NCBI GenBank assembly: GCA_014380615.1
Contig: JACMJM010000014.1
Coordinates: 1-64,000, forward strand
Direction: 5' to 3'
Length of the DNA stretch: 64,000 nt
DNA from: Sphingobacteriaceae bacterium
GTDB taxonomy: Bacteria > Bacteroidota > Bacteroidia > Sphingobacteriales > Sphingobacteriaceae
The translations under genes and the position numbers were made by a program. This document shows, piece after piece, positions 43,260-52,040 of the stretch (position 1 is its first letter; every line of letters begins with the position of its first letter). Under the pieces are notes generated by a model, which was not told the origin of the DNA, searched no databases, and saw nothing but the letters and a program-made list of their open reading frames with translations.

Positions 43260-43871
43260 ATGAAAAGCAGAGAAGATTATATAAACTCCGGAATCCTCGA
43301 ACTCTATGTACTGGGCGAAACAAGCCCTGAAGAGAGTCGTGAAATTGCTGAGCTGGCCGCTGCTGACCCCTTCATTAAAAAAGAGATTACCGAGATAGAG
43401 CTTGCGCTAGAGAAATACGCTACAGAACATTCGGTAGAACCGGATCCGATAATACGGCCTTTTTTACTGGCTACCATCGACTATATGGACCGGCTTAAGG
43501 GCGGCGAACAGCCTGCTGTTGTGCCGGAATTAAATAAAGATTCTAAAATCAGTGATTTTTCGCCTTGGCTTAGCGGTGATGATATGTCTATTACTGAGGA
43601 TTTTGACGGGGTTTATGCAAAAATTCTGAGCAGCAGCACCAAATTAACCTGCGCTATCGTATGGATTAAAGAAATGGCTCCTCAAGAAGTTCATGATGAT
43701 GAATTCGAAAAGTTCCTGATTGTTGAAGGAAGCTGTACCATCACCATTGAAGAAAACCATCATAAGTTGGTTGCGGGCGATTATCTGGCCATCCCCCTTC
43801 ATAAAAAACATCATGTTACGGTTACTTCTGCTATACCTTGCAAAGTAATTCTGCAAAGGGTTGCGGCTTAG
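43260..43871 (+). CDS. Anti-sigma-like N-terminus fused to a cupin domain (ChrR-like)
   Basis: A 203-residue protein. The first 90 residues (DYINSGILELYVLGETSPEE then SREIAELAAADPFIKKEITE) match the N-terminal part of RskA/ChrR-type anti-sigma factors. The C-terminal 95 residues are a cupin (MAPQEVHDDEFEKFLIVEGS, HHKLVAGDYLAIPLHKKHHV) with several metal-capable histidines. In ChrR-type proteins the first part holds an ECF sigma factor and the cupin senses the signal. No sigma gene is adjacent; the ECF gene at 49176 has its own FecR, so the partner is unknown. Confidence 0.7.
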   Translation: MKSREDYINSGILELYVLGETSPEESREIAELAAADPFIKKEITEIELALEKYATEHSVEPDPIIRPFLLATIDYMDRLKGGEQPAVVPELNKDSKISDFSPWLSGDDMSITEDFDGVYAKILSSSTKLTCAIVWIKEMAPQEVHDDEFEKFLIVEGSCTITIEENHHKLVAGDYLAIPLHKKHHVTVTSAIPCKVILQRVAA

Positions 43872-43909
43872 CCGTGTAAATGTATTGGAGTTGAGAATCG
43901 ATATGAGAA

Positions 43910-45142
43910 TTATGGTTTATCAGCCAATACAAAGCGAGCAATGGAGCGCCCCAGTTCCGCACCCCGGCTAAGATATCCCGATTGATTTCCTTCTGATATA
44001 TTCCAGGGTGTTTCCATAGTTACCGCTAAGGCATCTAGTCCGGCTTTATTTGATTCATCGGCCACCCAACAATCGCATGCGGGTTCTTTCAGGGCATCCC
44101 AGCCTTCACCAATAGGCCCTAGCAATCCTTTAAAACCGCTCGGGCCTCCCATTTCCTCTTTAGCTATTTTAAAAAACTCATCCTGTTGCTGAAGTCGCGA
44201 TGAAATTAGCAGTGGTTTTGCCGGCACGAAAAATAAAACCTCTTTATTGCCCGCTCCCGGATTATGCAGATCCATAAACACTTTCAGGCTCTTATCGGCT
44301 ATAAAACCACTAATCTTTGACTTTGCGGCTCTAACTTCCGGAAAATGCGGAGAAGCACTCCAGTCCCAGTAATGATCGTGCGGTAGCTGCTGTTTACCAC
44401 CTGCTCCACTTTCTACATTATCAACGTCTAATACCGGCACAAAATAGATAAGCGCATTTTTTCTAAGACTCTCTGCCAAAGGATCTTTTGACACCAGCCA
44501 TTCTATAAATCCACGGCCTACCCAGCTTGAGCCGCTTTCCCAGGCATGCGAACGAGCCTGTACCCAAATTACAGGCCGATTTTTACTTGCTGTCCCTTTT
44601 TGAGAAACGACTACCGCAGGCACAGAACGCCCTTCAATACTGCGTGCCAGCTCCAAGCTCCTGGCATAGGGCTTTTTAGTAACCTTTTTTACCAGAGCTT
44701 CTGCATCGCTCAAAACAAAAGGTGGGCCCCATGCTAACCAAACTGTCGACTGGATTACTTTCTGGCTGTAAATCATTAACGTTCGGCCTTTCCGCTCGCC
44801 TGCCTGATCAATATGCGCCCATTTTTTATTATCGTAGCTAAATTGAGCTTTATCGGGAAGTCCAAAACCGTTACTTGTTACCTCAAAAGTTATTGTGCTG
44901 CCCACTTTAAGCCCCTCCACTCTGAAATACCACCAAACCTCCCATCCCCTTCCGGGATTAGATTCGGGAACAATACGAATGATCTGCCTTTCCTGATCTA
45001 TATTCTTTACGACTGCCGAACCACCGGGAAAATCAGTAAATACCGCCATGGTGCCCGAACTTGTTGATGTTTGAGCTATTGATACGTTTGTAACAAAAAA
45101 ACACTTGGTAAGAAGTACTAAGCAAAGCAACTCTCGCTTCAT
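43910..45142 (-). CDS. M14 family zinc carboxypeptidase, exported
   Basis: A 410-residue peptidase. Signal peptide (LCLVLLTKCFFVTNVSIAQ), an N-terminal beta-sandwich (VVKNIDQERQIIRIVPESNP ... WEVWWYFRVEGLKVGSTITF), then the catalytic domain: zinc ligands HAWE and the histidine of FMDLHNPG, catalytic Glu in VTMETPWN. The beta-sandwich plus M14 arrangement is that of the cytosolic-carboxypeptidase-like subgroup. Probably removes C-terminal residues from peptides in the periplasm. Confidence 0.87.
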   Translation of the reverse strand: MKRELLCLVLLTKCFFVTNVSIAQTSTSSGTMAVFTDFPGGSAVVKNIDQERQIIRIVPESNPGRGWEVWWYFRVEGLKVGSTITFEVTSNGFGLPDKAQFSYDNKKWAHIDQAGERKGRTLMIYSQKVIQSTVWLAWGPPFVLSDAEALVKKVTKKPYARSLELARSIEGRSVPAVVVSQKGTASKNRPVIWVQARSHAWESGSSWVGRGFIEWLVSKDPLAESLRKNALIYFVPVLDVDNVESGAGGKQQLPHDHYWDWSASPHFPEVRAAKSKISGFIADKSLKVFMDLHNPGAGNKEVLFFVPAKPLLISSRLQQQDEFFKIAKEEMGGPSGFKGLLGPIGEGWDALKEPACDCWVADESNKAGLDALAVTMETPWNISEGNQSGYLSRGAELGRSIARFVLADKP

Positions 45143-45372
45143 AAATAATGGTTTAATTCATAAATATACAGCTTTTGCTCTCTGGAAATACCCTCAATTA
45201 AGCTCAACAATCTAATCGATTTTTACAGAGAATAGAATTATCATTCCCCATACCGATTTTCCCATTGGTATACGGTTCTAATCGAACATTAGAGTTAACG
45301 GTCAATCAGAATCATTTAAGCAATTGACCAGCGTCATAGGCTCCCTATGTATTACTTCGAAACTTTAATAGT

Positions 45373-45858
45373 ATGGACCAGACGCATTTACACCTTCTTA
45401 TCACCCATCTTCCAATTTTCGGATCAATATTAGGTGGGATTGTTTTAGCTTACGGACTGTGGGCAAAAGTTAGACAAACGTTAATAGCAGCTTATACTGT
45501 ATTAATCATATCCTCGACAGGCGCAATTATAGGTTATATTACGGGGGAGGCAGCCGAAGAAACAGTTGAGCATTTACAGGGTATCTCGGAAAACGTTATC
45601 AAACAACATGAGAATTTCGCGCAAATAGCACTTATTTCAATGCTTTTGGTTGGAATTTTGTCCTTAATCGGGCTTTTTCTCGCTTATAGAAAATCTCTTT
45701 ATTCTAATACCATCGGCTGGATTACTTTAGTAGTATCCCTGATTAGTTTTGGAATTATAGCAAGGACCGGGTATTTAGGCGGACAGATCAGACATACGGA
45801 GCTAAGTTCAGTAACATCCGGGCAAGCAATTCGCGAGGATGACGGTGACGACGATTAA
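45373..45858 (+). CDS. Four-helix membrane protein (DUF2231-like)
   Basis: A 161-residue protein with four helices and an N-terminal DQTHLHLLITHLPIFGSILG, whose paired histidines (HLH, THLP) resemble haem- or metal-binding DUF2231-type proteins. A further HE (KQHENFAQIALISML) lies at the start of helix three. The end is acidic (EDDGDDD). Function unknown. Confidence 0.7.
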   Translation: MDQTHLHLLITHLPIFGSILGGIVLAYGLWAKVRQTLIAAYTVLIISSTGAIIGYITGEAAEETVEHLQGISENVIKQHENFAQIALISMLLVGILSLIGLFLAYRKSLYSNTIGWITLVVSLISFGIIARTGYLGGQIRHTELSSVTSGQAIREDDGDDD

Positions 45859-45886
45859 CAAGTCATTTGATCTGTTTCCAGAAATC

Positions 45887-46387
45887 TTATTTTTCCAGTA
45901 GCCGGGTCAATTCGGTTAAACCGACTTTTGTCCCATTAAAATATTCGCCCTTTCGAAAGAGCGGAAACATGCTGTCGTCCAAAATCATTTTAATTTCCAC
46001 ATCGGTAAGTACCATTTCAAGGCCCAGGCCATTCGTTATCCTTACACGCTGAAAGGCAGGGGAAATACCAATCAGAACGCCATTGTCTTTGCCGCTTTTT
46101 TTCCCAAGCTCCCAGTAACGGGCCAATCGCAGGATATAGGAATTAAATCCTTCAACAGTAGTCATCGTACTATCAAGACTCACTACCTTAATTTCAACAT
46201 CGCTTCTGCTTTCAAAGCTTTTAATCAACGAATCAATTGTTATTTCTTCTGAAGGGGAATAAATACCACCAAAGTCATTCACCCTGCCCGATGATTTGGG
46301 AAAGCTCAAAGCGGCAGGCTTTTCGGACTGCCCACATGCTGTGCTGATAACGAGAAAGAATAAAATGGCTTTAAGTGAAAAATTCAT
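45887..46387 (-). CDS. TPM-domain lipoprotein
   Basis: A 166-residue protein. Lipobox-like ISTACG follows a short signal peptide. The mature part is a TPM domain (RVNDFGGIYSPSEEITIDSL, VEIKVVSLDSTM, DNGVLIGISPAFQRVRITNG then LGLEMVLTD), the family that includes thylakoid TLP18.3 phosphatases and many bacterial membrane-associated proteins. Activity unproven. It lies downstream of the sigma/FecR/STN cluster on the same strand, 62 bases away. Confidence 0.8.
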   Translation of the reverse strand: MNFSLKAILFFLVISTACGQSEKPAALSFPKSSGRVNDFGGIYSPSEEITIDSLIKSFESRSDVEIKVVSLDSTMTTVEGFNSYILRLARYWELGKKSGKDNGVLIGISPAFQRVRITNGLGLEMVLTDVEIKMILDDSMFPLFRKGEYFNGTKVGLTELTRLLEK

Positions 46388-46449
46388 ATCAGCGAAGGTG
46401 CGATTTTCTGGTTAAATTCAATTCCGATTGTGAATACAGGTAATAGACA

Positions 46450-48228
46450 TTAAAATAAGGTAATACCAACACTCCAGCCCAGCCATGAATGCAAACTGGA
46501 TGAATATTTACTGGCGTAAGCAGGAATAATGCGAGTTTTATAGCCGATTGAAGACCGTCCATTAGAATTACTGTAATAAACTGAAAAAGCTGGTCCGCCA
46601 AAAATCCTCAGGTATTTTAAAATTTTGTATTGGAAACTTAGCTGGCCCCGGTTCAAAATATTGGCCTGATCCCAGTTACCTAAGTGCAAAAACTGTGAAG
46701 AAATCTCTGTTTCAATTCCCAACCGCTTAGCATCTCGGAATTCATGCCCCATTCCGAATCCGGCGGAAATTATCTTTTCAGTATCAGAAACGTTAAGACC
46801 TCCTAAGATAATTGAATATAACTTATCGTTTCCCGTTTTTATCCCCGCGTTAAGGTTCATAACCTCAGTGGAATAAACGCTGATTTTATGGTATCCCTTT
46901 CTAACCAGATTGATGAGGCCGATGCTGTAACCTGATGAGGTGTCGGCTAGATTAATAAGGCCAATCTGAACGCCGTCCATCCGCTTTGCGTAATTAAAAA
47001 CGCCCGAAACTTGTGTACCAGTTAGATTTTTCGCGACAATATTTCCCAGCCCCGCAACCTGAGTACCTTTAACCGAGCGGGTAGCGGTATTTGCTACACC
47101 GGCAACCTGAACACCCATAACATTTCTGCTAAGGTTGGAAACACCCGCAACCTGCGTACCTTTAAAGTCTCTCCCGGTACGGTTTATTACTCCCGCCACC
47201 TGAACACCTTCCATTTTATCGCGAACATCATTTACAACTCCTCCCACTTGTACGCCCTTTACACTATCTAAAACAGTATTCATTACCCCTGCAACCTGCA
47301 CCCCGATAACCTGGCCACCAACCAGATTAAAAACTCCGCCTACCTGCACTTTCCGCATATCCTGCTTGTTGATATTGAATATACCGGCAATCTCGAGACC
47401 GTTAACTCCCGCAGTATAACCGCCGAGTACATTTAAAGAGCCCTTGTTTACCACTTGTGAGCTTAGCATGCCATGCGAGCTTATGCCGGGAAGCAGCGAT
47501 GCCTGAAAAGGGCTGTTTGCTATAAAATCGGGAATGTTCAAGCTTTGAATCCGCTGCCGCGATGAGATCAGAAAACGGGATAAACGAAAACGCTCGACCC
47601 TGTTAGAGGCCGGGTTAATCGTTTCTCCGTCGTTACTCAGGTAGCCGGTCGGACTTATTTTAACACTCGAAAGAAAGAGCATACTCGTATCCCGGTAGGT
47701 GTCTTTGCTGGCCGTTAGAATAATTGATTGATTGTTTCCCTTGAATTGTAACTTAAAATATCCCTCATCATCACTAAGGGTAGATTGCAGGAGATGCTTC
47801 TCATACACACTCGCATCTTTAACTTTTGCACCGCTGTTAATGTCGATGATATGTCCGTCGATAAAATAAGAATTGCTGCCGGTTGTTATTACCTGCGGCA
47901 CAATAGAAAAACGCCTTACTGTAGATCGAAGAATAATGTACTTACCCGATTCTTTATAGTCAACCTTACCCCGAAACAGTTTATCCAGTAAATCTCTGAG
48001 GGTAATACGCTGTACGTTTACAGAAACCAAACTATCCTTATTCAAAACAGAGCCGCTGTATGAAAAGATAAAATCACCCTCCTTACTTATTTTCGCGAGA
48101 ACTTGTTCGAGCCGCTGATTACTTATATTAACTGTAATGAGCTTATTTAAATGTCTGGCCGGTGCTAACTGAGCAATGATACCGAATGACCATAACCATA
48201 AACCGACGAATAGAATTAGCCGCTTCAT
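46450..48228 (-). CDS. STN-domain protein with GVQVAGV surface repeats and barrel-like end
   Basis: A 592-residue exported protein. Signal peptide (LFVGLWLWSFGIIA), then an STN domain (about 30-105; LEQVLAKISKEGDFIFSYSG, ITLRDLLDKLF), a carboxypeptidase-regulatory-like domain (about 130-190), then about ten repeats of 16-19 residues with core G-Q-AGV-N (e.g. VKGVQVGGVVN, MEGVQVAGVIN, FKGTQVAGVSN; about 265-435), and a C-terminal beta-rich part (FGGPAFSVYYSN ... GWSVGITLF). The repeats resemble the LA_2272-type surface repeat family. STN domains normally sit on TonB receptors and talk to FecR; here there is no TonB plug. ATG overlaps the FecR stop by four bases (ATGA). Confidence 0.82.
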   Translation of the reverse strand: MKRLILFVGLWLWSFGIIAQLAPARHLNKLITVNISNQRLEQVLAKISKEGDFIFSYSGSVLNKDSLVSVNVQRITLRDLLDKLFRGKVDYKESGKYIILRSTVRRFSIVPQVITTGSNSYFIDGHIIDINSGAKVKDASVYEKHLLQSTLSDDEGYFKLQFKGNNQSIILTASKDTYRDTSMLFLSSVKISPTGYLSNDGETINPASNRVERFRLSRFLISSRQRIQSLNIPDFIANSPFQASLLPGISSHGMLSSQVVNKGSLNVLGGYTAGVNGLEIAGIFNINKQDMRKVQVGGVFNLVGGQVIGVQVAGVMNTVLDSVKGVQVGGVVNDVRDKMEGVQVAGVINRTGRDFKGTQVAGVSNLSRNVMGVQVAGVANTATRSVKGTQVAGLGNIVAKNLTGTQVSGVFNYAKRMDGVQIGLINLADTSSGYSIGLINLVRKGYHKISVYSTEVMNLNAGIKTGNDKLYSIILGGLNVSDTEKIISAGFGMGHEFRDAKRLGIETEISSQFLHLGNWDQANILNRGQLSFQYKILKYLRIFGGPAFSVYYSNSNGRSSIGYKTRIIPAYASKYSSSLHSWLGWSVGITLF

Positions 48229-49172
48229 TGTTCAAGAATTATTTTATTCCCCCGGCGGATCATTTTTAAACGGAACGTATCGCAAATCACATTCAAAATA
48301 GTATCAAGAGACTCTTCTTTAAACGTTGCGTTTAGGGGGAGATTTCTGATTCTATCGTCTTCAATACTGATCTCGGCACCGTAAATTTCATTCAACACTT
48401 CTATAACTCTCCACAACGGGGTATTATCGGCAACCAACTGTTTAGTAATGTAATAGTTATAAAGCTGATCGGTATTGCTCAAAACGGTGAGTGTTCCGGT
48501 GCTTGAAATCCTTACCTTTTGGTTCGGGCGCAATTCAACAGAATCTGCCGCGAGCTTTACGCGAACAAGACCCGTTTCAACGATTACTTCTGTTTGGCTG
48601 CCCGTGTGTTTAACATTAAACGAAGTGCCGAGTACCCTTACCCGCACCTCGCCTGCCTGTATAATAAACGGTTTAGCCTCATTGCGGGTAACTTTAAAAA
48701 ATACTTCTCCTTGCTCCAAACGAACATTTCGCTCTTTTTCGTCAAAATCTGAAGCATAGCTTAGTTTTGTATGCTTGTTTATAGTTAGGTTCGTTCCATC
48801 GGGTAAAGTTTCATTTCTCACCTCCGCATCTGCCCTAAGCGTTGTGTAACCCGAACTGTTATTAAGAAAATAAATACCCCAGAAGCCCAGGCCAAAAATC
48901 AATACAGCGGCAATTTTTAACCAATAAGATTGAAAACGGGGCTTAATAACCAGCACTTTCTGCTCTGATACTTTCTCCTGAAACCTGCCCCAGGCAGCAT
49001 GTTCATCTATGGTGCTTGTCGAAGCAAGATTTTTACTGGTATTCCAGATTAGTTTTACTTGCTCAAATCGCTTTTTGTTCGACGGGCTTGCCGCAATCCA
49101 TTGATCAACCTGTTCATTCTCTTCAGAACTGGTTTCCCCAAGCAAAAACTTAATTAGTAATTCCTCGTCCAT
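48225..49172 (-). CDS. FecR family anti-sigma factor
   Basis: A 315-residue protein. A cytoplasmic N-terminal part (ELLIKFLLGETSSEENEQVD) binds the sigma factor, one helix (LKIAAVLIFGLGFWGIYF, near residue 90) crosses the membrane, then the FecR domain (LRADAEVRNETLPDGTNLTI ... VRVLGTSFNVKHTG) and the C-terminal DUF4974 (VIEVLNEIYGAEISIEDDRI) in the periplasm. It should hold the ECF factor encoded 3 bases upstream. Its DUF4974 end would contact the STN domain of the next gene product. Confidence 0.93.
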   Translation of the reverse strand: MDEELLIKFLLGETSSEENEQVDQWIAASPSNKKRFEQVKLIWNTSKNLASTSTIDEHAAWGRFQEKVSEQKVLVIKPRFQSYWLKIAAVLIFGLGFWGIYFLNNSSGYTTLRADAEVRNETLPDGTNLTINKHTKLSYASDFDEKERNVRLEQGEVFFKVTRNEAKPFIIQAGEVRVRVLGTSFNVKHTGSQTEVIVETGLVRVKLAADSVELRPNQKVRISSTGTLTVLSNTDQLYNYYITKQLVADNTPLWRVIEVLNEIYGAEISIEDDRIRNLPLNATFKEESLDTILNVICDTFRLKMIRRGNKIILEQ

Positions 49173-49175
49173 GGT

Positions 49176-49811
49176 TTACAGATTACGATTATTTAATAGC
49201 CAGAGAAAAAGTATCGGTAAAAAATCAGCCAGCTTTAATCTCATAATTCTTAGGGCTTTACCCATTTGAACTTCAACCGTTTTAACAGATAAATTTAGCT
49301 GTTCGGCAATTTCCCTGTATTTCAGTTCTTCAAACCTGCTTAGTTGAAAAATGGTGCGGCACTGCTGCGGCAATTCATTCATGGCCTCCGCAAGCCGCTT
49401 CTCGAGCTCGCGCAGCTCGAACTGGTTTAACGCATTATTCGACTCCTGCCGCATTAAATATGTTGTATGATCTTCATACTTCAACTTAATTTTGTGGTGC
49501 TTAATCAGGTTAAGGCAATCGTTATGAACACATTTATAGAGATACGCTTTTACAGATGTTTGGATATTCAGCAACTCTCGTTTTTCCCAAAAACGCATAA
49601 ACATGTTCTGTACAATTTCTTCCGCCGCATCTACATCCCGAAGCATAGCATTCGCATAAGCATGTAGTGCCTTAAAATGTGCTTTGAACAATTGTTCAAA
49701 GGCCAGATCATCATAGAGGGTGCCGCCGGTTTCTTCCACTCGATTAAGCTGCGTCAAATATATTGTTTTGAATGCAGATGCAGATTCGGGATGGATTGTT
49801 ACGTAGCTCAA
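49176..49811 (-). CDS. ECF-type RNA polymerase sigma-70 factor
   Basis: A 211-residue sigma factor of the Bacteroidota type. Region 2 is FEQLFKAHFKALHAYANAML ... AEEIVQNMFMRFWEKRE and region 4 is LPQQCRTIFQLSRFEELKYR then EIAEQLNLSVKTVEVQMGKA. The frame begins at TTG 49811; no in-frame ATG exists before region 2, and a GTG near 49745 is another possible start. It lies 15 bases after the GIN-domain gene and 3 before FecR. Its promoters are unknown. Confidence 0.92.
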   Translation of the reverse strand: MSYVTIHPESASAFKTIYLTQLNRVEETGGTLYDDLAFEQLFKAHFKALHAYANAMLRDVDAAEEIVQNMFMRFWEKRELLNIQTSVKAYLYKCVHNDCLNLIKHHKIKLKYEDHTTYLMRQESNNALNQFELRELEKRLAEAMNELPQQCRTIFQLSRFEELKYREIAEQLNLSVKTVEVQMGKALRIMRLKLADFLPILFLWLLNNRNL

Positions 49812-49825
49812 CGCAGAAAAAATAT

Positions 49826-50476
49826 TTAATTCTTAATCACTTTACCGCTTCCGTTGATGCTTGATTCAACAAATGGATTGCCGCTATAATATACTTTACC
49901 GCTTCCGCTGATATGCACGTCAAGCCTTTCGGTGCATGCCAGCCGGGTATCTCCGCTACCCGAAATATGTACCTCCGCGTTTCTGCAAGTTAGTTTTTCT
50001 AAATCCGCATCGCCAGAACCCGAAATATTTACCACAAGATGCGAAGCGTTGAAAGTATTGTGCGCTCTTGTAGTTGCAGAACCGCTTATTCGCAAATTGA
50101 AAAAATCAGTATCTTCGAAATTGCCATAAAGGTCCACATTGCCGCTACCGCTTAACGATACACCCGATATTTTCGGCATAGTGATATAAACCTCTATATC
50201 GTCGCGACGTACATTAACAAATTCGTAACCCAGATCAAGAGTATTATTATAAACCTTTGTTTTGTAACGCGATACCAGATTAGCTGAACCGCGAACCTCT
50301 ACTTTGAACTGGGGCCCATAGGTTACATGGATGTGATTAGAGCCGCTGCTGCGTAGCTCTTTAAACGTTCCGGTGGTTCTTACTTCTGTAATTATGTTTC
50401 CGTCTGCGGTTAAACGGTCTTTTGTACAAGAAGCAAAGAAAACAATGATGGCGATACTTAATAATTGAATTTTCAT
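49826..50476 (-). CDS. GIN-domain (DUF2807) lipoprotein, putative adhesin-like
   Basis: A 216-residue exported protein with a lipobox-like FFASC after a short signal peptide. The mature part is a right-handed beta-helix of short turns with repeated VxISGSG phrases (VSLSGSGNVDL, LRISGSATT, VNISGSGDADL, VHISGSGDTRL, VHISGSGKVY), which is the DUF2807/GIN pattern. The role is unknown; the cell surface or outer membrane is likely. First 3' neighbour of the second repeat protein and directly upstream of the ECF sigma gene. Confidence 0.88.
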   Translation of the reverse strand: MKIQLLSIAIIVFFASCTKDRLTADGNIITEVRTTGTFKELRSSGSNHIHVTYGPQFKVEVRGSANLVSRYKTKVYNNTLDLGYEFVNVRRDDIEVYITMPKISGVSLSGSGNVDLYGNFEDTDFFNLRISGSATTRAHNTFNASHLVVNISGSGDADLEKLTCRNAEVHISGSGDTRLACTERLDVHISGSGKVYYSGNPFVESSINGSGKVIKN

Positions 50477-50500
50477 ATAAGTGATTTTGTGTATGATTTT

Positions 50501-51706
50501 TTAGAATGTAACCGCTAATCCTGCGGTATACCCGATGTAAAAGGCCTGGAAATTGTCTCCCCAGCGGTTTTGATGCTTATAGATATACTTAGTACTAAGT
50601 GCTTTGCCTTCCGAAGTATTGGTATTTATGTAATGAAGTGCGGGCCCTCCGAACAACTCTAAGCGATTTCCAAGTCTGAGAGCTGGAAGAATTCTTAAAG
50701 AAGATTTGAAATACTCTCCATATCGAAATCCTTCGATATAAATAGTTGCCAGCTCTAAATTTAGCCTGAAGTAATTTGTGTTGAAAACGTGCGCTCCCAA
50801 CCCTGCCTCAAAGGCATATACTTCGTCTTCATTTTTAAAGTTATAACCAAGTCCCACAATCCCGTAAAGGGCCTTCCCTCCCGACCTGAAAGAGATTAAT
50901 GAGGTTTGGGTTTCATCATAAGACGAGCTGATGCTTTTCTCACCATTTCTGACAATATTGATTAAGCCGACGGGATAATCACTGCTGTCGGCGATATTAA
51001 TAAAGCCCGCGATCTGCACTCCCTTAACTTTGCGTGCAACATTAATAAAGCCCGCAAACTGAGACCCTTTAACAGAATCAGCGATATTGGCGAAACCTCC
51101 GAATTGAGAGCCGCTTACCGCCTTTGCGCTAATATTCGCAAAACCGGCAAATTGAGACCCGTCCACCGTTCTGGCGGTATTGCTAAAGCCGGCAAATTGG
51201 GAACCAACCACATTGGCGGCATGGTTTGAAAAGCCCGCAAACTGTGCCCCGTTTACATTGCTCGCCTTGTTTAGAAAACCGGCGAATTGCGCTCCCTTAA
51301 CATCTGCCGACGCAATATTGCTAAACCCGGCAAAGCTGAGGCCCTCGGCCTGCCCGTAAGTATTTACGAAACCGGCGAACAGAATTCCGGTGGCTTTTTG
51401 GCGAATGTGATTAGAGAAACCGGCGAAAGCTATTCCGTGGCTATCGTTGCGTACTACATTAGTTAGTCCCGCAAACGCCAATCCTCGTTCAGCAGCCGAT
51501 ACTCCGCTTATTAAATGAAAAGAAAAGTCGTTTGTATCAAGCGGAGCATGAGTTCCGTGGGTGCTTAACGGATAAATAAACCCTAAGTGTACACGGTCGT
51601 GTTGTACTGTTTGTGCATGAATAGTGTGGAGTGAAGAAAAGAAAAAGGTTAACAAAGCTATTAACAAGCTCTTTAGTAATTGTGAGTAGTGATTTAAGTG
51701 TGTCAT
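50501..51706 (-). CDS. Surface repeat protein (LA_2272-like) with barrel-like end
   Basis: A 401-residue exported protein. ATG 51706 is chosen over TTG 51745 because it begins the signal peptide (SLLIALLTFFFSSLHTIHAQ). About eleven repeats of 16-18 residues have the core QFAGFxN (e.g. VKGAQFAGFLN, VVGSQFAGFSN, VSGSQFGGFAN; about 75-270). Then comes SSDYPVGLINIVRNGEKSIS and a C-terminal beta-rich domain with FGGPA and a terminal GYTAGLAVTF, clearly related to the end of the protein at 46450-48228. No STN domain here. Probably the first gene of the operon that also contains GIN, sigma, FecR and the STN protein. Confidence 0.82.
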   Translation of the reverse strand: MTHLNHYSQLLKSLLIALLTFFFSSLHTIHAQTVQHDRVHLGFIYPLSTHGTHAPLDTNDFSFHLISGVSAAERGLAFAGLTNVVRNDSHGIAFAGFSNHIRQKATGILFAGFVNTYGQAEGLSFAGFSNIASADVKGAQFAGFLNKASNVNGAQFAGFSNHAANVVGSQFAGFSNTARTVDGSQFAGFANISAKAVSGSQFGGFANIADSVKGSQFAGFINVARKVKGVQIAGFINIADSSDYPVGLINIVRNGEKSISSSYDETQTSLISFRSGGKALYGIVGLGYNFKNEDEVYAFEAGLGAHVFNTNYFRLNLELATIYIEGFRYGEYFKSSLRILPALRLGNRLELFGGPALHYINTNTSEGKALSTKYIYKHQNRWGDNFQAFYIGYTAGLAVTF

Positions 51707-51791
51707 TTTTGTTGTATTTAAAGATGAGACAACTGAAAACGACAAGACCCTTACGCGGGAACTAAAAAAATAAAACTTTGATAAAACTTAA

Positions 51792-51932
51792 AATTATGCC
51801 CTCATTAAGAATGTTCTTTTAACTGAAGTGATGTACCGTGTAGGCATTCAAACACAATCGTATTTTACAAAAGCCTTTAAAAAAGAATTCGGCAAAACCC
51901 CAACACAATTCCTGAATGAAACAAAGCGATAA
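51792..51932 (+). pseudogene. AraC-type HTH C-terminal fragment
   Basis: An open stretch reads NYALIKNVLLTEVMYRVGIQ, TQSYFTKAFKKEFGKTPTQF and LNETKR then TAA. This is the second helix-turn-helix of AraC-family regulators, close to those at the end of Bacteroidota hybrid two-component proteins. The remainder of the gene is gone (TAA at 51789-51791 in frame). It lies between the surface-repeat operon and the hybrid kinase gene. Confidence 0.75.
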
Positions 51933-52040
51933 GCCTGATTTCGGTTGAATGGTTATGCTACATAATCTTAACCTTTTTAGCGCCGTAACGTACAATGCCC
52001 TACTTATAGCTTCGGCATTTTGTTTTTCGAGATACGTTTG

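Noticed and set aside
50700..51500. Regular sequence repeats as DNA-level repeats or CRISPR
   Set aside because: The repetition is of 16-18 codons within one reading frame and varies by codon, as expected for protein repeats.
52020..52040. TTG start of the hybrid kinase
   Set aside because: ATG 52041 directly begins a normal signal peptide; the seven extra residues add nothing.
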